Shown: positions 40,531 to 54,400, counted from the stretch's first letter. The stretch: DNA of 64,000 bases from Paragorgia papillata (GCA_035771165.1 JAWNZC010000025.1:3569501-3633500); one strand, 5' to 3'. The notes: generated by a model from the letters alone, not told the origin. Numbers and translations are program-made.

Positions 40531-40744
40531 CCCTCGTTATTTTACTAAAGTCGTCTAAAATAATCACAAAACTTTAACAAATACTAATTTGGGCAGGTTT
40601 GATAAAACTGTGCCCTGAAGTTACGGAACGAAATTCCATTAAAAACCGCAACAAATCTCATTTGCAAAAAAGGATAATGATGTCCCATCGCCTGATTCTG
40701 GCAATTAAACGGGGAAAAATAGTGTCCAATGACAAACACGTATA

Positions 40745-43700
40745 TCAGGACACAGTGGAATGCTCTCCATTAGCAATCAACCTTTCACAATTTCCATTTT
40801 CTGAATGCTCGGCAGCTTCCACTCGGGTTTTGCTGGTCGAGTTTTTAAGTTTTCTCAAACGAATACGTTGTCCATTTCTACCGTTAGTCTCTTTTGGCAA
40901 TAACACAATCGAGCCCTTTCCACGAATTTTCATAAAACCAAAATAATATAGCAAAGCAACCCCAGGCATGAATATAATGGAAGCTAAATTAAGGAGAACC
41001 GCCAGTGCGACCAGCCAAGATGGGTACGGTTCGTATCTAGTTTTACCCTATTTGAAAGCAAACAAACAACAAAACAAAATAAGCAGCTAACAATGATTGA
41101 CTATTTATGTTGAGAAGGCCCTGAAGTGCACAAAGCTTTTGCTGAACATGAATTCTCAAATCATTAATTCATGAGCTGATTAGCCAATCAGAGAAAAATA
41201 TTTGGCCATGTGTACGAGTTTTGAAACCCGGTAAAGGTCGCGCAAACTGAATTTATAATTAAGAAATCAGATAATAAACGGCACAAACAAAGAACCGTTT
41301 ATGAACACATTTCTTAATTATAAATTGAATGTGACACCAATTGTCTAATCCAAGATGCACCAATATCACCAAGTCCCTTTCCTATAATTGACGATTCAGA
41401 AGATATTTCATAAACTCGTACCAGTAACTCGTTACGTAATATTTAAAACACGTGATGCGAGTGTTTTGAATGGCTTCAAAAACGATTCGTTATTGGATGT
41501 TATGTTCATTAGTATTCTTTATATAAAATTGTATGTTCATTAGTATTCTTTCTGACGTCAAGAAGTTTTATCAGGTATAAAACCACTGACATGGTACTGA
41601 TTTCCTTTGTGTTTTCCTCATGAATTATTAATGAGTTTTTGAACAGGGGTTGCAAACACTCGAGAACAACAAAAATCACTTGGCCTATTTTCATTGTCTT
41701 CTCGTGTTTGTAACCCCTGGTAAAACACTCCCACTCGTTTATGAAATATTACTCCAAAACTTAAATCTGATTACCAGATCTTTGTCCCAAACCAAGTAAG
41801 ATGGTGAATTTTTTATCATTCCTTGAATGCTCATTCCTAAAATCACCAAAATTGCGACAGGCGAGATGCATTTCCAACACCATTTCCAAATAAAACGTGG
41901 AGGTTTGTTCGTCATGTATCTTATATCGTCGCTAAACCTGTTTAGAAAAAAAAGGAATAACACTTTAAACATATTAGACGGCTTTAAAATACTTACGTAA
42001 CACGCACAAAGCAATGGGCAGAAATATACCAGACTGGATATACAGGCCTGTTTAAGGAAGTAGGATTACCCTAGGGTTACCCTAGCACCTGGGTTACCGG
42101 TACATTTCCTGTTTTTCTGTTCGTCGTGTTTACAAGGACGCTAGGGTAACCCGGGTGTCATGGTAACCCTATCACGTCACTAGGGTCACACTCCTTGTAA
42201 ACAGGCCATATAAACTTTTCCCATGGAGCATGCTCCCCCCCCCCCCCTCTATAGACGAAGGCTTCAAAATATTACTTTTGATGACATTTTTTGTTACAAG
42301 CAACCATGCCAAATCGTATCGGATAGTGCATACTTTGAAGGTGAGGGGGGTTGCCATCCGTAATTATTGATTTATATACTAAAATATATAGCTTTTTGAA
42401 AGTACAATGTGATGGATGGGATATCTGTAAAGAGCTGTCTAATATACGTTTGTAGTTTATTTGAATTGCTAAATTCAGAATGCTATCGAATCAGCGTGCG
42501 TGAAGTTCTGATTATTCTAATTCGCATAACTCACAATCATAAACAAACAAGAAACATGGCATGGTTGTCTGCTTGTAACAAAAAATGCCATCATGATCAA
42601 CGGTGTTTTTGAGACACTTTTATCGAGGTTGGCCGGCCGTCTACTACAATTTTCACGCCTTCAACCCCCGTAACCCTAAAACTTCCTACCACATGCATTT
42701 CTTTCTTTCTTTGTGATTTCTTACCTATCAATGCCATAAATATAAGAAATAGCAGTAACTTCTACAAGACCAATCACCAACAACGGAATACCAGAACAAT
42801 GATAATCAATAAACTGCAACCAGTACTCCCCAGAAGACAGAACAGTTGTAGCACCAAATAAAAAACTAACAAAACAAATTATACCTAACGAAAAAAGAAA
42901 AAAAAAATTTTTAGTTTTAAAAATGTATGTTATACGGACGGCTCTTTAGATATTATAAACATTTAAAGGGTATTGGCAATAAAAATTAAGTTTGTTTAAT
43001 TTGAAAGAACTCGTAAAATTGTAATAGAAGATCTTTTACAACTTTTTCGTATCTTTCTTCCTTTTCAAGATATTTCAATTTGTTTAATATGTAAATGAGA
43101 TGGGCTCTGACGTCATGAGCAGGGTTACAGTATTTTTACACAAAGCAACATCAGTTATGAAATGTTCAGTGTCACAAGGCGTTTTATGTGCACAGTTTCA
43201 AGTGATTTCGTTGAACAAATTTAGAGATATAACTGATTTTTCTATGTGTGAAAATACTGTACCCTGCTCATGACGTCAGACACCATTCATTTACATATTA
43301 AACAAATTGAAATATCTTGAAAACGCAGAGAGATACGAAAAAGTTGTAAAGGATCTTCTATTACAATTTTACGAGTTCTTTCAAATTAAATAAACTTAAT
43401 TTTTGTTGCCAATGTCCTTTAACGAAGAAAACGTGACTTTTATCTCTCTCTTACCAGATAACACTTCTTTGCGCATGTTTGGAAATATTTTCATATCCAT
43501 GATAGGGGTAACAACCCCTTCCAACATACCAAACTCTGTGTCAATGCCAACCATGACTAACATGAAGAAGAACATGACAGACCACAGGGCTGGCAATGGA
43601 AGCTTGTTGATGGCTTCTGTGAAGACAAGGAACGCAAGAGCACGCCCTGGGGAAATCTAAACCGTACACAAAAGTCAGTGAGTTTGAGTAGAACTTTCGA

Positions 43701-46700
43701 AATGACCACCATTCAATGACCTATATTAACCGTGATATAATCTCTTGGTAGTATAGATTCGAGTAATATAACTGTGATCTAATCTCTAGGTGACATGATA
43801 TAGTCATATAGACTATCTCAGACTTGGGATTGGATTTTATCATGTATATATCGCACACCAAACTAGTCTTGGGTACAAAAACATTGCACCTCAATATACT
43901 ACAGTTCACCACATCACTTTAAACCACCCAACACTAACACCACACCACATCATACCACACCATACCATGAAAAGATATCACACCATACTATGAAGATATC
44001 ACAACATACTATGAAGATACCACACTGAAACACACACTACACTGCAGTGCACTGCAATACACTACACTGCACTGCACCACACACCATACCACACCACACC
44101 ACAACACTACACCACACTACAGACTATATACTACACCACACAGCATAACACCCCACACCACTGCACCTCGCTAGACCGCAATATAGATCGTTTGCAATCA
44201 CGTGACATCGGACAAGATGGCGGACGTGACGTTAGCTTCACAGCAGCGCAGTGAGGTCTATAACCTTTACTCTTAAATTGTATATTCTTTAAATATCCCA
44301 TGCATATACAGCAAAAAATATTAGACTTACTTGACTAAGAAACTCGCTTTTGTGACATTGAATAAGCGTCTTATTAACTGCAACAGACATATTCTTCAAC
44401 TCGGCAAAAAACAACGCATCCTTCTCACTAGGAAGACGATAATCCAACGTCAAACTCTCCCCACTGACCCAACGTGTACCATTCATTAAATGAATCATTT
44501 GCGTCAACTGCTCACTCTCGCACCCGTCCATTTTCTCCTGTGCTTGGAATCCAATAAAACAAAACACCACAACACTGGCGTACACTGATACCCCGCAGTT
44601 GACAAGACAAACCGTTATTGCGTCACGGTTGCACTCGCTTTTGATTGGATTATAACTGGCGAACGCTATCAAAGATCCGTAGGCTACACCAAGAGAGTAA
44701 AATATCTGCGTGGCTGCGTCCATCCACACTAACGGGTCTTTCAGTTTTTCAAACTGTCAACGAATAAGTAAAATATATATTTATAAATATTTGCATGGTT
44801 TTTCAGCTTAAGATTTGTAAAGGCAGTTTACCACCACAAAGGCAGTGAAAAGGTGGTAAACTGCCGAGGTTAATTTTTATAACGAAATACTGACGTTCAC
44901 TTTGATGAAGGGCCTTGGTCAAAGCATCAGGATTTCTTTATTAAAAGTAATCTCTGCAGTTTACCCAATTTTCACTTTGCTCTATCTAAAACACTGCCTA
45001 TACGCAACACTCTACTTTTTTACATGCAGTCTACAACGGTTCTTGGGATATAAACGGCGTTTGAAGTCGGCGAGGAAACTTCTCCCCTCCCCCATTCCAC
45101 TATTCTGGAGCTTTTTAAAGTTGTGGGTGTCCTGCGTCTCGCAGAATGCCATAAACAGGGCCACACCCTTCAGAGAATATAATAGATAACTAATAACTAT
45201 ATATACATAACATACAAGATAACATCACAAGTTCACAACAACTTCAAGAACTTTTATTATTGAACAATACACTGAACAATTTGTGAAGAGTTAATACAGT
45301 TAGTGACCAAGCCTTGGTCACATGCATCTTGACCGCGCCGGATAAACACCTGGGGACGAGAATGCTGTCAATGCGTCACCTTATAATAATTATGTAGAAT
45401 ACTTATGTATAAAAAAACGAAAAGATGTACTTCGCGTCAACAACACCAATTATCAATTTGTGTAAAATTTGTTAAAATATTGTGGGTGTCCTTCTTATGT
45501 AGGACACCCGGACACCCGCTGCTTCCAGAGCCCCTGAGGTTAAGTTATATATTTTCATATTACCTGAGGAATAAAAAGCAACGCAAGGCCTTCTTGATAA
45601 CCATTCAGATGGACTCCACGAAAAAACAAAATAATGAGAAGAACCAGAGGCGTAGTAGCGGTAAAATATACTATCTGCAAAAACAAAACAAAAAATTGGA
45701 GGAAAGAAATAGTACGGAATTTTTTTCGTATGTTTTTTTTTGCTGTACAAGCTGTCGTAAGTTAAACTCAGAGAAAAACCCACAACCTTCCGAATGCCAG
45801 CCGGACGCATTGAGCCACTGGAACTCAGATGGTAGACCGAGGTTGTTTTCGATATTTATACGCCTGGGAACTAGTCAAACCGTACCTCAGATGGTAGACC
45901 GAGGTTGTTTTCGATATTTATACGCCTGGGAACTAGTCAAACCGTACATGTGTTACAAGCACTTGTTGGCCTGGGCTACAAGTCGCGTTGTGTCAGTTTA
46001 TTTTCAGTAAATGTTTTTTGTACGTTATTAGTGTTTTCAGCTTGAGTTGGTAAAGTTTAGTTTTTTGTTTTGTTTTTTTTGTTTTTTTGTCAAAAAAACA
46101 TACGAAAAAACTTTACCAACTCAAGGTTGAAAACACTAATAACGTACATATAGTATACAGAATTGTTCATTAAAAATAGATACCTAATCATCTTGGGGAA
46201 AAACTGCTGGTTAATGAAAAAAGTCTACCATAGCCAATAAGAACACTTACACGATATTTTACGAAACTTTGTCACTAGTGAAAAAATATCGTACGGCCAA
46301 TGAAATCCTCGGAAAGTTGAAACGCAAAATTTTTGCTTCTACTGAATTGCAAGGAAAATCGCAGCCTTATATAATAATTTCTTTTACAGTTGCCTGTACC
46401 TTGCCGGTAACTTTGATTCCTTTCATCATGCACAACCAGACAGCCATCCACGTACACGCCAAACAAGCAACCATTTTCCAATTGACATTCCCGCTATCTT
46501 CAATCCCGGTTGACGAGTCCAAAGCCGTTCGGTACCAGAAGTAGGTCGTCGGACTCGAACGTGCGCATTCGGGTACACTTCGGTTCATCGTCGTATTACC
46601 AACTTGAAAGGTCTCTGTCGGACAGGAGGCCCAAGGAAGTGGATCGCGGAAGGAATTGACGAAATAGAAAACGCACCAAGCAATGATGACGTTATAGTAT

Positions 46701-49700
46701 AACGAAACAAGAAAACAAACGACCACTGATGAAAAACCAACGCCTCCCAAATAAGGAGAGATCTCGTTCCAGACTCCAATCGACCCCTTACGCATGCGTT
46801 GACCCAGGCAAAGCTCCAAGTAATAGAGAGGGATTCCTACGATGGCCAACATTATCCCGTAGGGGATGAGGAAAGACGCTGAAATGAATTGAGAAAAATA
46901 AAACAAAAAAAAACTCGATGAAAGCAAAAACAAACTCGATGTTAATACTGGCTGGTAGGGATGTCTACATTAGCAACTTTGCTACGTAAAAACTTCGTTG
47001 TGCAGCAACTTTTTTCACAATTCAACCAAAACCACTTCATACTGTAACCACTTAGCTATATATTGTAACAATTTTACAGTGTAATAACTTCGCAATGTAA
47101 CAACTTCGCAATGTAACAACTTCGCAATGTAACAAGCATTACATATATATGTAACAACTTCTAGTTCGATTTGCATAAGTTTTGCATTGTGCATGAATAT
47201 ATTAAATATAAATGTAAGCATCAATGTTGTCCTCTCACCTCCTCCGTTCTTATGACACAGGTAGGGAAATCTCCAAACATTTCCCAGGCCAACTGTATAA
47301 CCGATCAAGATCAAAACAAATTCTGCGCGATTGTTCCATCGCTCCCGTCCACCAGTTGTTGTGGTCAGACACTCTCGAGTGGGTTGTTGCGAAGGATTAC
47401 GTGATTCTTGTCCATTACTCTTACCGAGCAAGGCTATAAGAAAGACAGAGAACGAGGAAATACTGGTTCAGTATTGTTTAGAAGACACACAATGATGCAG
47501 AGAAGCGTGATAGGCAGTTTTAATTGTTCTACAATACTCAGCCATTGTTCTACAATACTCCTGAGCCATTGTTCTACAATACGCAGCCATCAAGGCATAA
47601 TGGCCAGTCCAAGGGCGCTTTCCAATTGACAAGGTGAGGGCCTGTTCACATGAGACCGGGTTATCTCGGGGGGTAGGGATAACTCGGGGGCTAGGGTCAA
47701 AGTTGACCCTATTTCACATGATAAAACGCAACTACCGAGTTGTCCCTGGCCCCCGAGATAACCCTAGCTTCATGTGAACGCTTCACCCCGAGTTATCCCG
47801 AGCAACAACATAAATACGCATGCCTAAGTTGACCCTACCCCCCGAGATAACTCGGGTGAAAGCGTTCACATGGAGGTAGGGATAACTCGGGGATTAGGGT
47901 TACCCTATCGCTCCGACCGAGTTATCCCTATCCCCCGAGTTATCTCGGTCTCACTTTTTTAACATGGAAATAAACTAACACCGAGTTATCTCGGGGGATA
48001 GGGATAACCCTACCACCCGAGATAACTCGCCTCATGTGAACAGGCCCTTAAGCCCTAATCAAACGAGAACGCAAGTCATCGCAAGTTGGCAGTCAGAATT
48101 TCTGTGGCGGTCGTTCGAACACCCAAATCAACAAAATAAAGGTTTCATGAGTGTTTTAAACAAGTTTTAACTTTGTCACGCGGTACATGTATTTTCGGGA
48201 AATTATTCAGAGCCGATCTCGGTCAGTCTGGCCAGAATGGACTTGCTTTAGATTAGGACCAAATTTTCCAGTCTGATCGTCCCAAGTCTCAAACGAATCG
48301 TGTTCCATTTAACCGGACTGACCGGTCTAACCGTGTAAATGGAAAGCCCCCCAAGCCTGCTGAAAAGCGCCTGGACATCACTGAACAAAACAAAATGTTG
48401 CGAAAAATGAGAAAAAATAAATAAATAAAATAAAATAAAATAAGATCAACAGAACGCCTTTCTCTTGGGAGGGTTGTGGTTAGGTTTTAGAGTTGGCGGG
48501 GGGTTGAGGATCAGGGTTGGGGGTTCAATTCTTTTAAAATTCACGATTATTCTGAATTCTAGGTCAACGTAAAGATTAGGTTACACTAACCTAACGTGTC
48601 TATTAAAGTACATCGTTCTTTAAAAATGTATATAGTGTACGTTACTGATTCAAGATAGCAACCTTCCTGAAACCCTTCGTGTCGTGTTTATCTTTAGCCC
48701 ACTAATGTCGACATGTCGTCAACCTGTCTAGCGCCATGGCAATGGCGTATCGTGACTTAACTTAGGGAAATCGCTAATGACGCCTATGAAAAATTTGCAT
48801 ACAGCCAAAACAATACGACGGATTGTATTGTAATTAAAACTGAACATTATTAAAAAAAATTGGGGTTTTTTGTTGTAACGAAATATTATTATTTAATAAA
48901 CCAAAATAAAATAGAATTTTTGGAAAATTACATATATAGACTGCATGTATACAGCGACCGTTATTCAAACCGTTTGGCGGTACTTTTTTTTTAATATATT
49001 GCCTGAAGGTCGATAAATGTCAGTTTTAATTTGTCCGATGTGTCAGAGAAAACCATTAATAGTACACGTCGACAGACTGTATCGCTTATGAAAATAGTTT
49101 CCGAAGTTTGGTGTAAAGTTATAAACGATGATACGATGGAGTTAAGTTATATCAATTTCGCCACGGTGTCAAAACTCGGCAGAAGTAAAAAAAGAACCCC
49201 CGACTTATTCATGGTTTATGTATAGCTTAATGCGGTCAGGGATAAAAAACACCTCACCAATATGAAGAAACACTTACAATTAGAAATTAATTGATTGTCG
49301 CCGATCAGTGGTTGCTATGGATGACTTGTTTCAAAGCCGCCACACAGGACAATTATAAAGAGTTGCAACTGCGTGGATGACGTGCGAAATTATAGTATTA
49401 TATATACACTACGAAAGTAGTTTCCACAAGATCAATACTCGTGGAAAGAGAAGTCATTAGGTTATCTTTCAAGCAGATCTCAGACTCTGCCGCATGGCAT
49501 GCTCGAAAAGATACGAGAAAAATCTAGTAAAAGGAACGTTATATATAAGGAAAATCTCAGACAAGATCTGGCTGTCTTCTGACGTAAAGATGTCATATTT
49601 TGTTCCTGTTTTAGCTCCACTTAAGTTAATGTTTAGACTGTTCGAAATCCTAAGCGATGTTAATCTGCGCGTTTTGTTTTTTTACTGAGTGCAAAAGTCT

Positions 49701-50695
49701 AAACACAAAACAGCGAATGTGTTAGTGTTGCGACCCCCTGACGAGAAAGGGTTTTTTCCATGCAATATTACGTTATATATTATAAACTTGTCGGATGAAG
49801 TCGAGACCATGTTCCAACATATATAGTTTCGTCGTCTTTGATATTTCGCATACTACTTTATATATTTATAAGTTTTTGACAGATTATTTGACTGATATAC
49901 AGTCACAGAGAAAACGTAGAAATTTCCTAAATACATGCAGATATAGAAGTTAAAGCTATGAATAATAATATAACGTACTTCGCAGTTTGGAAGGTAAAAT
50001 TGGTTCAAAAGGCCTGGAATAGGGAAATGTGAATAGATACTATAGCCAGCACATTAATAGCAATACAGTAACTGTAATATACTATAAGTAAAGCATAAGA
50101 CTTGTTTTTGTTTAGTTTAAGGTTAACTCTTATCGGCTAGTTTCTAATGAGTGCAGGTGACGTGGAGTTTTGCATTACAACCGCTCCACTCTGAGCAGCA
50201 CTATAGACAATCTTCAAGGAACACTGCATGAAGGGAAAAGGGCCGAGTATCTTTAAGGAGAGGGTTAGAAAAGAATTAATAGAAAACTATGAATGTACAA
50301 GTGGGGGAGCACGGTTGGCGTGTGCTGTTAGGGCGCTGCCGCTCACCAAGAGTTAAGCCCGATTGGACGGGGAATAACCCTGTTCTCGAGCTTGAGACTC
50401 GTGTGAGTAGAGTTTAGTTGGTCTCTCCTGTGCTTCGAGGGTTTTTCACCGGGTTCTCCGGTTTTCCTCCCTCCGCAAAACCAACACCTAGGTCTTAGCT
50501 GTAATTCGTGGACCGATATGTGTCGTATGCATGCATGGCGGCTGCCTGAGCGCCTTTAATATGCCTTCGACTCGGCCATGTCAAAATGAAAACCTTAAAA
50601 AGTTGAATTTGCGCGGTATAAATAAATGTTATTATTATTATTATTATTACAAGTACGAGAAAACATATACTGGCAAGCTTACCTGAGGAATACAT
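40745..50695 (-). CDS. SLC6 sodium-coupled amino-acid transporter (SLC6A15-A20 type), 9 coding exons
   Basis: Exons in transcript order are 50695-50683, 47433-47239, 46878-46400, 45674-45564, 44753-44331, 43656-43455, 42884-42725, 41937-41775 and 41047-40745. They sum to 2049 bases, or 682 residues, with every junction in phase. Exon 1 codes only MYSS plus one base; it is chosen because it supplies an ATG, a GTAAGC donor and the right phase. TM1 carries [14 protein letters not shown], whose Gly replaces the Asp of monoamine carriers, so an amino-acid substrate is expected. TM6 shows [20 protein letters not shown]. The [20 protein letters not shown] and FGMLEGVV blocks resemble the B0AT-like SLC6A15-A20 branch. 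The long extracellular loops carry several N-glycosylation sequons (NTT, NRS, NGT, NMS, NKT). There are twelve membrane segments and a charged cytosolic tail. It would import neutral amino acids with sodium at the plasma membrane. The exact substrate cannot be read. Confidence 0.93.
42045..42206. mobile_element. MITE with GGTTACCCTAG motifs in an SLC6 intron
   Basis: Ends GGCCTGTTTAAGGAAG and CTCCTTGTAAACAGGCC. The inside repeats CTAGGGTTACCCTAG dyads. Target duplication is not clear. Confidence 0.75.
42964..43421. mobile_element. 458-bp palindromic MITE in an SLC6 intron
   Basis: Arms of about 190 bases: TAAAGGGTATTGGCAATAAA to CATGAGCAGGGTACAGTATTTT-like, and the inverse. It ends 33 bases short of an exon boundary at 43455. 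Confidence 0.85.
43930..44170. repeat. CACCACACTAC-type imperfect simple repeat
   Basis: About 240 bp of irregular CACCACACCATACC units in an SLC6 intron. The complementary GTGTGGTATGG type occurs at 22595-22650 and 23250-23345. Confidence 0.8.
45826..45948. repeat. 62-bp exact tandem duplication
   Basis: CTCAGATGGTAGACCGAGG through CTAGTCAAACCGTAC occurs twice, head to tail, with no difference that I see. Confidence 0.9.
46013..46150. repeat. Hairpin GTACGTTATTAGTGTTTTCA
   Basis: Arms GTACGTTATTAGTGTTTTCA and its inverse, continuing through GAGTTGGTAAAGTTT. The loop is a T/G run then CAAAAAAAC. It lies in an SLC6 intron. Confidence 0.8.
47638..48047. mobile_element. Harbinger-like MITE packed with CGAGTTATCCC motifs
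   Basis: Ends GGGCCTGTTCACATGAGACC and its near-inverse. More than ten copies of GATAACTCGG/CCGAGTTATC occur in both orientations. It directly abuts the 48051 element. Confidence 0.85.
48051..48225. mobile_element. Truncated copy of the AGCCCTAATCAAACG MITE
   Basis: Matches the reverse of the 3929-4152 element from its terminus to CAGAGC, where similarity ends. It lacks its other terminus. Confidence 0.8.
48226..50300. other. SLC6 intron 1, nothing coding recognised
   Basis: Intronic AT-rich sequence with an AAATAAAATA run at 48416-48445. Open frames here lack conserved motifs. Confidence 0.5.
50300..50650 (+). repeat. SINE-like retroposon with (ATT)n tail
   Basis: The body ends AATAAATG(TTATTATTATT). 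It shares CTTCGAGGGTTTTTCACCGG and TTTTCCTCCCTCCGC with the fragment at 3538-3635. The simple-repeat tail fits LINE-mobilised SINEs. It lies 33 bases from the tiny first SLC6 exon. Confidence 0.65.
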
Positions 50696-51314
50696 TTGTA
50701 CACGTAGCAGTCAAATCGACATCAAGCCAACACGTAGAATCAATGAACATCTATATGTACGGAAGTATATAAGGGAACAGACCGAGTGACCGACGACGAT
50801 TAGAGCACAGATGTGTCCAGTATCAATGGAAATAATTCACAAAGTGTAAGCAGGTGGTGAAAAATGGTGATTACAATTCGGTACGTGCTGCCTTGAATAA
50901 AAACGCTCGCTTAATTGTATTGGATGTCAAAACATTTCGGGGACCCAATTTTAATTGGCTATATTGTTGCGTTTCACTTTATATACGTATATTCGACACA
51001 AGTATTCGTCGAAGCCTATAAGAAAGTTAAAAGATAGAAAGGAGAATCAGGTTGAAGAGGGTTGGTAAATAGAGACAGGTTAAGCATATTTGGCAAGAAA
51101 AAACCAAACACGAAGGCAAACAGCTTACCTAATACAATGTTCCCTACTGCGAGTTACCCATGGAAAGATATTATTGTGCTGTGTTTTTGACATGAATAAT
51201 GAATAAGAAATTGATTTGAATATGTATTAAGCGTGAAATTCTTGGGAAATATAATTAAAACAAAAGCACAATATTCTAGATAATTCTTTCAACTCAACAA
51301 TAGAGAACAACTTA
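50696..51314. other. SLC6 upstream region
   Basis: No gene seen. The promoter of the minus-strand SLC6 gene should lie here. No convincing TATA element is resolved. Confidence 0.4.
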
Positions 51315-51564
51315 TAGTCAAAATGGAAATACCTTCTCACTTCTGTAGTTTGTTGTGTATTTACTGTATTTCTGTAGCCGCTACAGAAACGTGAGAAACA
51401 TCTAGCGATAAAAGTCGCTTATTCTTGATTTATATTTGTTCGTTGGTATCGATTTGAGAGAAACATTCGTTAATCCAATTACATTTTTCGCCAAAAAAAC
51501 TTCATACGTTTCAGTAGCGACTACAGAAATACAGAAGTGGGAAGAGGTATTTCCATTTTGACTG
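51315..51564. mobile_element. Palindromic MITE, arms AGTCAAAATGGAAATACC
   Basis: Arms AGTCAAAATGGAAATACCTT and its inverse. The second pair, TGTATTTCTGTAGCCGCTAC/GTAGCGACTACAGAAATACA, is inside. Confidence 0.8.
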
Positions 51565-52911
51565 TATTAATAAAAGTGTTTGCTCAAGTCATCCATCAAA
51601 CTATTTGCTTTGCCCATGCACATAACAATCTAGGAATTTCATGTGATGTATAGAAATTACGCGCTGCATGAGTAAAACACACAGAAAATACACTTAAATC
51701 CCAATGCTATAACAAAAATTAAAAAAAAGCAACAAAATGTATATCGTTTTCACGCAAAAACAGACCTTTTTATTTGTCGTCGATCAGTCCACACGTAAAC
51801 GCTGAATCAGCGTAGTTGACATTCTCCATTTTCACCAAAAACGGGTAAGAACGGGCAAATATGATATGAAAATTAGGCCTAAATATTTTGATACGTTTGC
51901 AGTTAGGTTTAATTATATAAAACGGAGATTTGAAAAATTATATCATGGCCTTGGTGTTTTTAAGACCAGCGTTCACATGAAACAAAAAAATTTTCTTATT
52001 TCTTGTGCAACTTCCGAAAGAACGCTTTTGGTTGAAAATCTATGCCTTTTAATAATTCCATTTTTATTACAGTACAAAATCTGTAATAAATAAAGTTGCG
52101 CCGGCACTTAATAAAATATATACCATAAATAACCGAGACAAATAAAATCGTGCAAGCCAAAGCAACTGTGTATAGCGGGGAAAACTTTGCATTTTAAAAT
52201 ACAAACAAAATTTAAACAAATGGATTCCAACTATCTAAATGCCGAATGAGAACAACTGTTTAAATTTGTCTAGCGTTAAGTGCCAAAATGAACAATACAG
52301 GCGGAAATTGGTCAAACCTCCAAAACGCCAATAACAGTCTCTGCGCTACAGTTTGGTCGGTGACCGTGTGGAGTTAGACAAATAATATTTTGTGAGCATG
52401 TCTATTAGCAGTATGGTATATCCAAAATATCTAGTCTTCGATTGTGATGAGTGGTAAACACTTTTTAAACGTTATTGACAGAAAGGAAATAATTTGACTG
52501 GATATACACGTAACTTCTTGCTTGCATTAGTATTGCAATCAACACTCAATTTATTCAGAAAATAATGATTAAAGCTAAGTGTTTACTACGTTAATATATC
52601 ATTGTTGACTTATTTAGTCGTTCGGCGCCTCTTTTCTCTGTCCACTTAGTTCGGTAAAAAAATAATACAAAATAATACATTTCGGAGCAATGTACAATGT
52701 TTCCACTTCGCATTTGCGGCGCGTTTTACTATAAATTGTTTTTCATGTAGAATGCGTCATAGCACTAGATGCGTAACATGCAGGGGGGTCAGGGTAAGGT
52801 TTAGACTAGGGGGAGAGGAAACGGGCTGGAGTTGTGTTGAGTATGAGATGGCTGGAGTTCGAGACGGCGTTTAGTGTACAGTACCAGATAGGCATTTTGT
52901 TTACATATGAG
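51565..52911. other. Intergenic, nothing recognised
   Basis: AT-rich, without a conserved frame or clear repeat. Confidence 0.5.
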
Positions 52912-53202
52912 CATAGTCAATCGAGATATGCTCTGGAAACTCGGCAAACTTCAAAGCGCCTATGAGCTGGGATTTTATGTTGAACCGTACCTTACACCGT
53001 GCACATCCTTTGTTTTAGGTTGATTAATATTTAAATAGCACGGTTGAGTGATTGAACTGAAACGTTGCTATTGGATAATTCGTTCATTATACTAAAATAC
53101 AATGTGTTCAGTGACCATCCGTGCACAAAAATGCATAAAGGCGAACAAAAGATAGACCAAAGACTTTAGCTGAGTTTCCAGACCATATCTCGATTGACTA
53201 TG
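52912..53202. mobile_element. MITE family A, copy 3 (7-bp duplication ATATGAG)
   Basis: Ends CATAGTCAATCGAGATATG and its inverse, 291 bp. ATATGAG lies directly on both sides (52905-52911, 53203-53209). Confidence 0.9.
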
Positions 53203-53472
53203 ATATGAGACAGGGTTATCAAGTTTTGGTGAACCAATGTGGCGCTACGCTGTTGGAAGTGATGTACTGCACTGCATGTCATATCCAACTATAATTTATC
53301 CATTATTATAGCGACGCTTTTTATGACTTCTACTTTTAAGGTAAACAGCAACAACGGGGAATCGTTGGAACATTTTTGACATATTCTGCGCTCTGTTGGA
53401 AACGAAAACTGTTTACATTTGTACCAAAAACATTTTGGAACACATGAGCATGCATGAACAAACCTTGATATT

Positions 53473-53762
53473 ACTGTCGTGGCAATAGAAGCGTTCCTAA
53501 AATATCGTTGCAATATATTCTTCAAGTTGATCAATTCATTTGATGAAAATTATTGCTAACTTCCAGTTTTGAATTTGACTGGTTTCTGGTTTTTAACAAC
53601 CAATAAGAAACAGGATTATTTGGCAAACACCAATCAGATTCACAAGAGAATTCAAAAGAGAATTCAAAACGGGAAGTTGTCGATGAATCTTATGAAATGA
53701 ATTGTTCAACTTGAGCAATGTATTGCAACAATATTTTAGGAACGCTTCTATTGCCAGGACAG
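53473..53762. repeat. Inverted-repeat element GGCAATAGAAGCGTTCCTAA
   Basis: Arms of about 70 bases from ACTGTCGTGGCAATAGAAGC to AACTTGAGCAATG-like. The core contains AAAAGAGAATTC repeats. Confidence 0.75.
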
Positions 53763-54239
53763 TAAAATCGCCATTAAACGACGACGCGCTCTTACCACAT
53801 AAGAATGAATAACTTTTATTCTGCATAATATTCTCGGCACCATTCTCATTCTATTCGCGACATTACTGTATTAAAAGCATTTAGACAGGTTTTTTTTGAC
53901 AATGTTTAACCCACTAGAACTGACAAGAATTGCTTAGTGAAAATCTGTGTCAGCAATGTGTTCAAAGTGATATAAAAACACTAAGCGGGGTGCATGATAT
54001 ACCACTTCAAAAAGAGATAAACCATGTGGTGGAACTTTGAAGAATGAAGAGTCCTAATCCGCTAACGTCAACGTGTTTTTTTTTATTATTTGAGAAACAA
54101 GATTCAATTAACAAAAGCCAATTTCATGTAGACTATAATTTTATTTACTAAAAAATCCACCAACATGGCTGCCATGACGTCACATCCAAGCCAAGACTAC
54201 ATGCATATTTGGTTAAAAATTATTTCTTGTATATAACCT

Positions 54240-54400
54240 TACGGCGGATTTCCAGTCATAAGGTTAGATATATTGCCGAAACAGAGAACGTAGGAGTCTA
54301 ACGTTTCGGGTGAAGCTTTCTCTCTGACAAAGGGCCTTTGCTCGAAATGTTAGATTTCTGTGATTCCTACATTCTCTGTTTTGGCAAGTACTTGCAGTGA
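54240..54400. repeat. Fragment with AAGGTTAGATATATTGCCGAAACA end
   Basis: Shares its left terminus with the MITE at 1-482. It then carries the ACAAAGGGCCTTTGCTCGAAATG dispersed motif and an inverted GAACGTAG/CTACATTCTC end. Confidence 0.65.

Noticed and set aside
45405..46010. 201-residue plus-strand frame
   Set aside because: Runs antisense across an SLC6 exon and the 62-bp tandem duplication; no domain.
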